Shown here: positions 4,524-5,266 of the stretch, one piece after another
Numbering within the stretch: position 1 is the first letter of the stretch
Layout of the letters: every line of letters begins with the position of its first letter
Source: Candidatus Saccharimonadota bacterium
GTDB taxonomy: Bacteria > Patescibacteriota > Saccharimonadia > Saccharimonadales > Saccharimonadaceae
DNA: 5,266 nucleotides
Direction: 5' to 3'
Assembly (NCBI GenBank): GCA_009778015.1
Contig: WRKS01000047.1
Location: 1 to 5,266 of the forward strand
The notes under the pieces: model-generated
Database searches by the model: none
What the model was told of the DNA's origin: nothing
What the model saw: the letters and a program-made list of their open reading frames with translations, nothing else
Program-made: the position numbers and the translations under genes

Positions 4524-5266
4524 ATGAGAATGCGTGTTAATAGCTTTAGGCTGGAGAGCCCGAAGATTGTCAAACCGAGCAAAATCTTGGTGATGTCGGA
4601 TATCCACAACAACCAAGAGATCTTTGACGATTTACTGGAGATAGTGGGAGAGCAAAAGCCGGATTATATTTGCTTGGCCGGCGACACGCTGGATGAGGCG
4701 GATTGCGATATTGCGGGACTAGTTGATTGGTTGAAAAAACTGGCTAAGAAGGCGACGGTGATTATCGGGCTCGGTAACCATGAGCTATGTTGGTGCGATC
4801 GGCCGTTTCGGCGCCCGGTGCCGGGCGAGAACCAAGATTTTTACTCGGCGATTGGCAAAATCAAGAATTGTGTCTTGCTGAAAGACGAGTTTTCTACCTA
4901 TCAGCCGGATGATAATTTGGCGTTTAGCGCGCTGAATATGCCGATTTCATGGTATAGCGATAGGCGGGAAAACAAGGCGGAATTTAAGAAGGCGGTCAAG
5001 CGAGCAGGACGGGAGGCGGCGAGTGGTGGTGCGGCGAATAAGCTGGACAAAGGACGGTTTAATGTGCTCCTGTCGCATTCGCCAAACGGTTGGCTGTTTA
5101 GAGGTAAACTCTTGGCGCGGGATGAGTTTAGGCTAATGAACCGGCTAGACTTGATTTTAAGCGGGCACAACCATGGCGGCTTGGTGCCGGGGGTTTTTAG
5201 GCCAGTCTTACGGCATTATTGGTTTTTTGGGCCCAGTGCCAAAAGGGGGGGGCCCCCTGCTTTTTG
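4524..5266 (+). CDS. Calcineurin-like metallophosphoesterase, 3' end cut by the window
   Basis: An open frame of 247 codons runs to the window edge with no stop, so the gene is partial. The full ligand set of the two-metal phosphoesterase fold is visible in order: D26-x-H28 (MSDIHNN), G53-D54 (AGDTLDE), G84-N85-H86-E87, H185 (LLSHSP) and G214-H215-x-H217-GG. Such enzymes hydrolyse phosphomono- or diesters using Mn, Fe or similar metals; the substrate cannot be told here. The order and the GHNHGG ending resemble the YkuE-like branch, but no signal peptide or membrane helix is seen at the N-terminus, so the protein is probably cytoplasmic. A Gly/Ala-rich insert lies near 161-177. The ATG at 4524 is chosen because the promoter places the transcript start there; ATG 4530 is in the same frame. 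The last eight or so codons (from about 5241) read oddly and overlap an imperfect palindrome, so the extreme end may be unreliable. Confidence 0.88.
   Translation, partial: MRMRVNSFRLESPKIVKPSKILVMSDIHNNQEIFDDLLEIVGEQKPDYICLAGDTLDEADCDIAGLVDWLKKLAKKATVIIGLGNHELCWCDRPFRRPVPGENQDFYSAIGKIKNCVLLKDEFSTYQPDDNLAFSALNMPISWYSDRRENKAEFKKAVKRAGREAASGGAANKLDKGRFNVLLSHSPNGWLFRGKLLARDEFRLMNRLDLILSGHNHGGLVPGVFRPVLRHYWFFGPSAKRGGPPAF
5240..5266. repeat. Imperfect palindrome with G8C5 tract at the window edge
   Basis: CAAAAG at 5240-5245 mirrors CTTTTTG at 5260-5266, and between them eight Gs (5245-5252) run into five Cs (5253-5257). The whole 27-base block can fold on itself and ends exactly at the last base. 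It lies within the phosphoesterase frame and may be a sequencing or assembly artefact. Confidence 0.5.

Noticed and set aside
4901..5170. An 89-codon minus-strand frame
   Set aside because: It lies opposite the phosphoesterase frame, whose active-site motifs before and after this stretch show the plus strand is coding.
1..5266. CRISPR array, insertion sequence, attachment site next to the tRNA, or toxin-antitoxin/defence genes
   Set aside because: No spaced direct repeats, transposase motifs, target duplications, integrase gene or repeat of the tRNA 3' end was found in the window.

Overview
The window probably comes from a Patescibacteria/CPR bacterium, most likely a Candidatus Saccharibacteria (TM7) type genome. 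The main clue is a large surface protein that combines an N-terminal signal/anchor, a Fibrobacter succinogenes major paralogous (FISUMP) domain and a C-terminal membrane anchor, an architecture I associate with that group. Compact gene spacing fits. The lineage call is an inference from gene content, not from a phylogenetic marker. TGA, TAG and TAA all look like ordinary stops, so nothing suggests the UGA recoding of Gracilibacteria/Absconditabacteria.

Layout. Positions 29-628 (minus) encode a two-helix membrane protein with a bacterial PH domain. Read divergently from it, 685-1221 (plus) encodes a complete rubrerythrin with all diiron and rubredoxin ligands. A tRNA-Leu(UAG) with encoded CCA follows at 1281-1365, with its own promoter and a strong intrinsic terminator at 1382-1412. 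Next are two exported-protein genes in tandem: an unrecognised 346-residue secreted protein (1493-2533) and the 607-residue FISUMP surface protein (2631-4454). The window ends inside a calcineurin-type metallophosphoesterase gene (from 4524), which has no stop codon before the edge.

How the parts relate. Each transcription unit seems to have its own promoter, so this is a row of small units rather than one operon. The two exported proteins sit side by side and probably serve the cell surface, perhaps in adhesion to a host or partner cell. Rubrerythrin would protect against peroxide. Four of the six promoters carry the extended -10 pattern TGnTAnnnT, and a fifth (the PH gene) has a close variant. 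The PH gene and the phosphoesterase gene have promoters placed so that transcription should begin at or within a few bases of the start codon, with no ribosome binding site, which suggests leaderless mRNAs. A 13-bp hairpin after the FISUMP gene holds the -35 box of the phosphoesterase promoter in its loop and right arm, which is the most unusual regulatory arrangement seen here.

No mobile element, CRISPR array or defence system was seen. No gap between genes is longer than about 130 bases.
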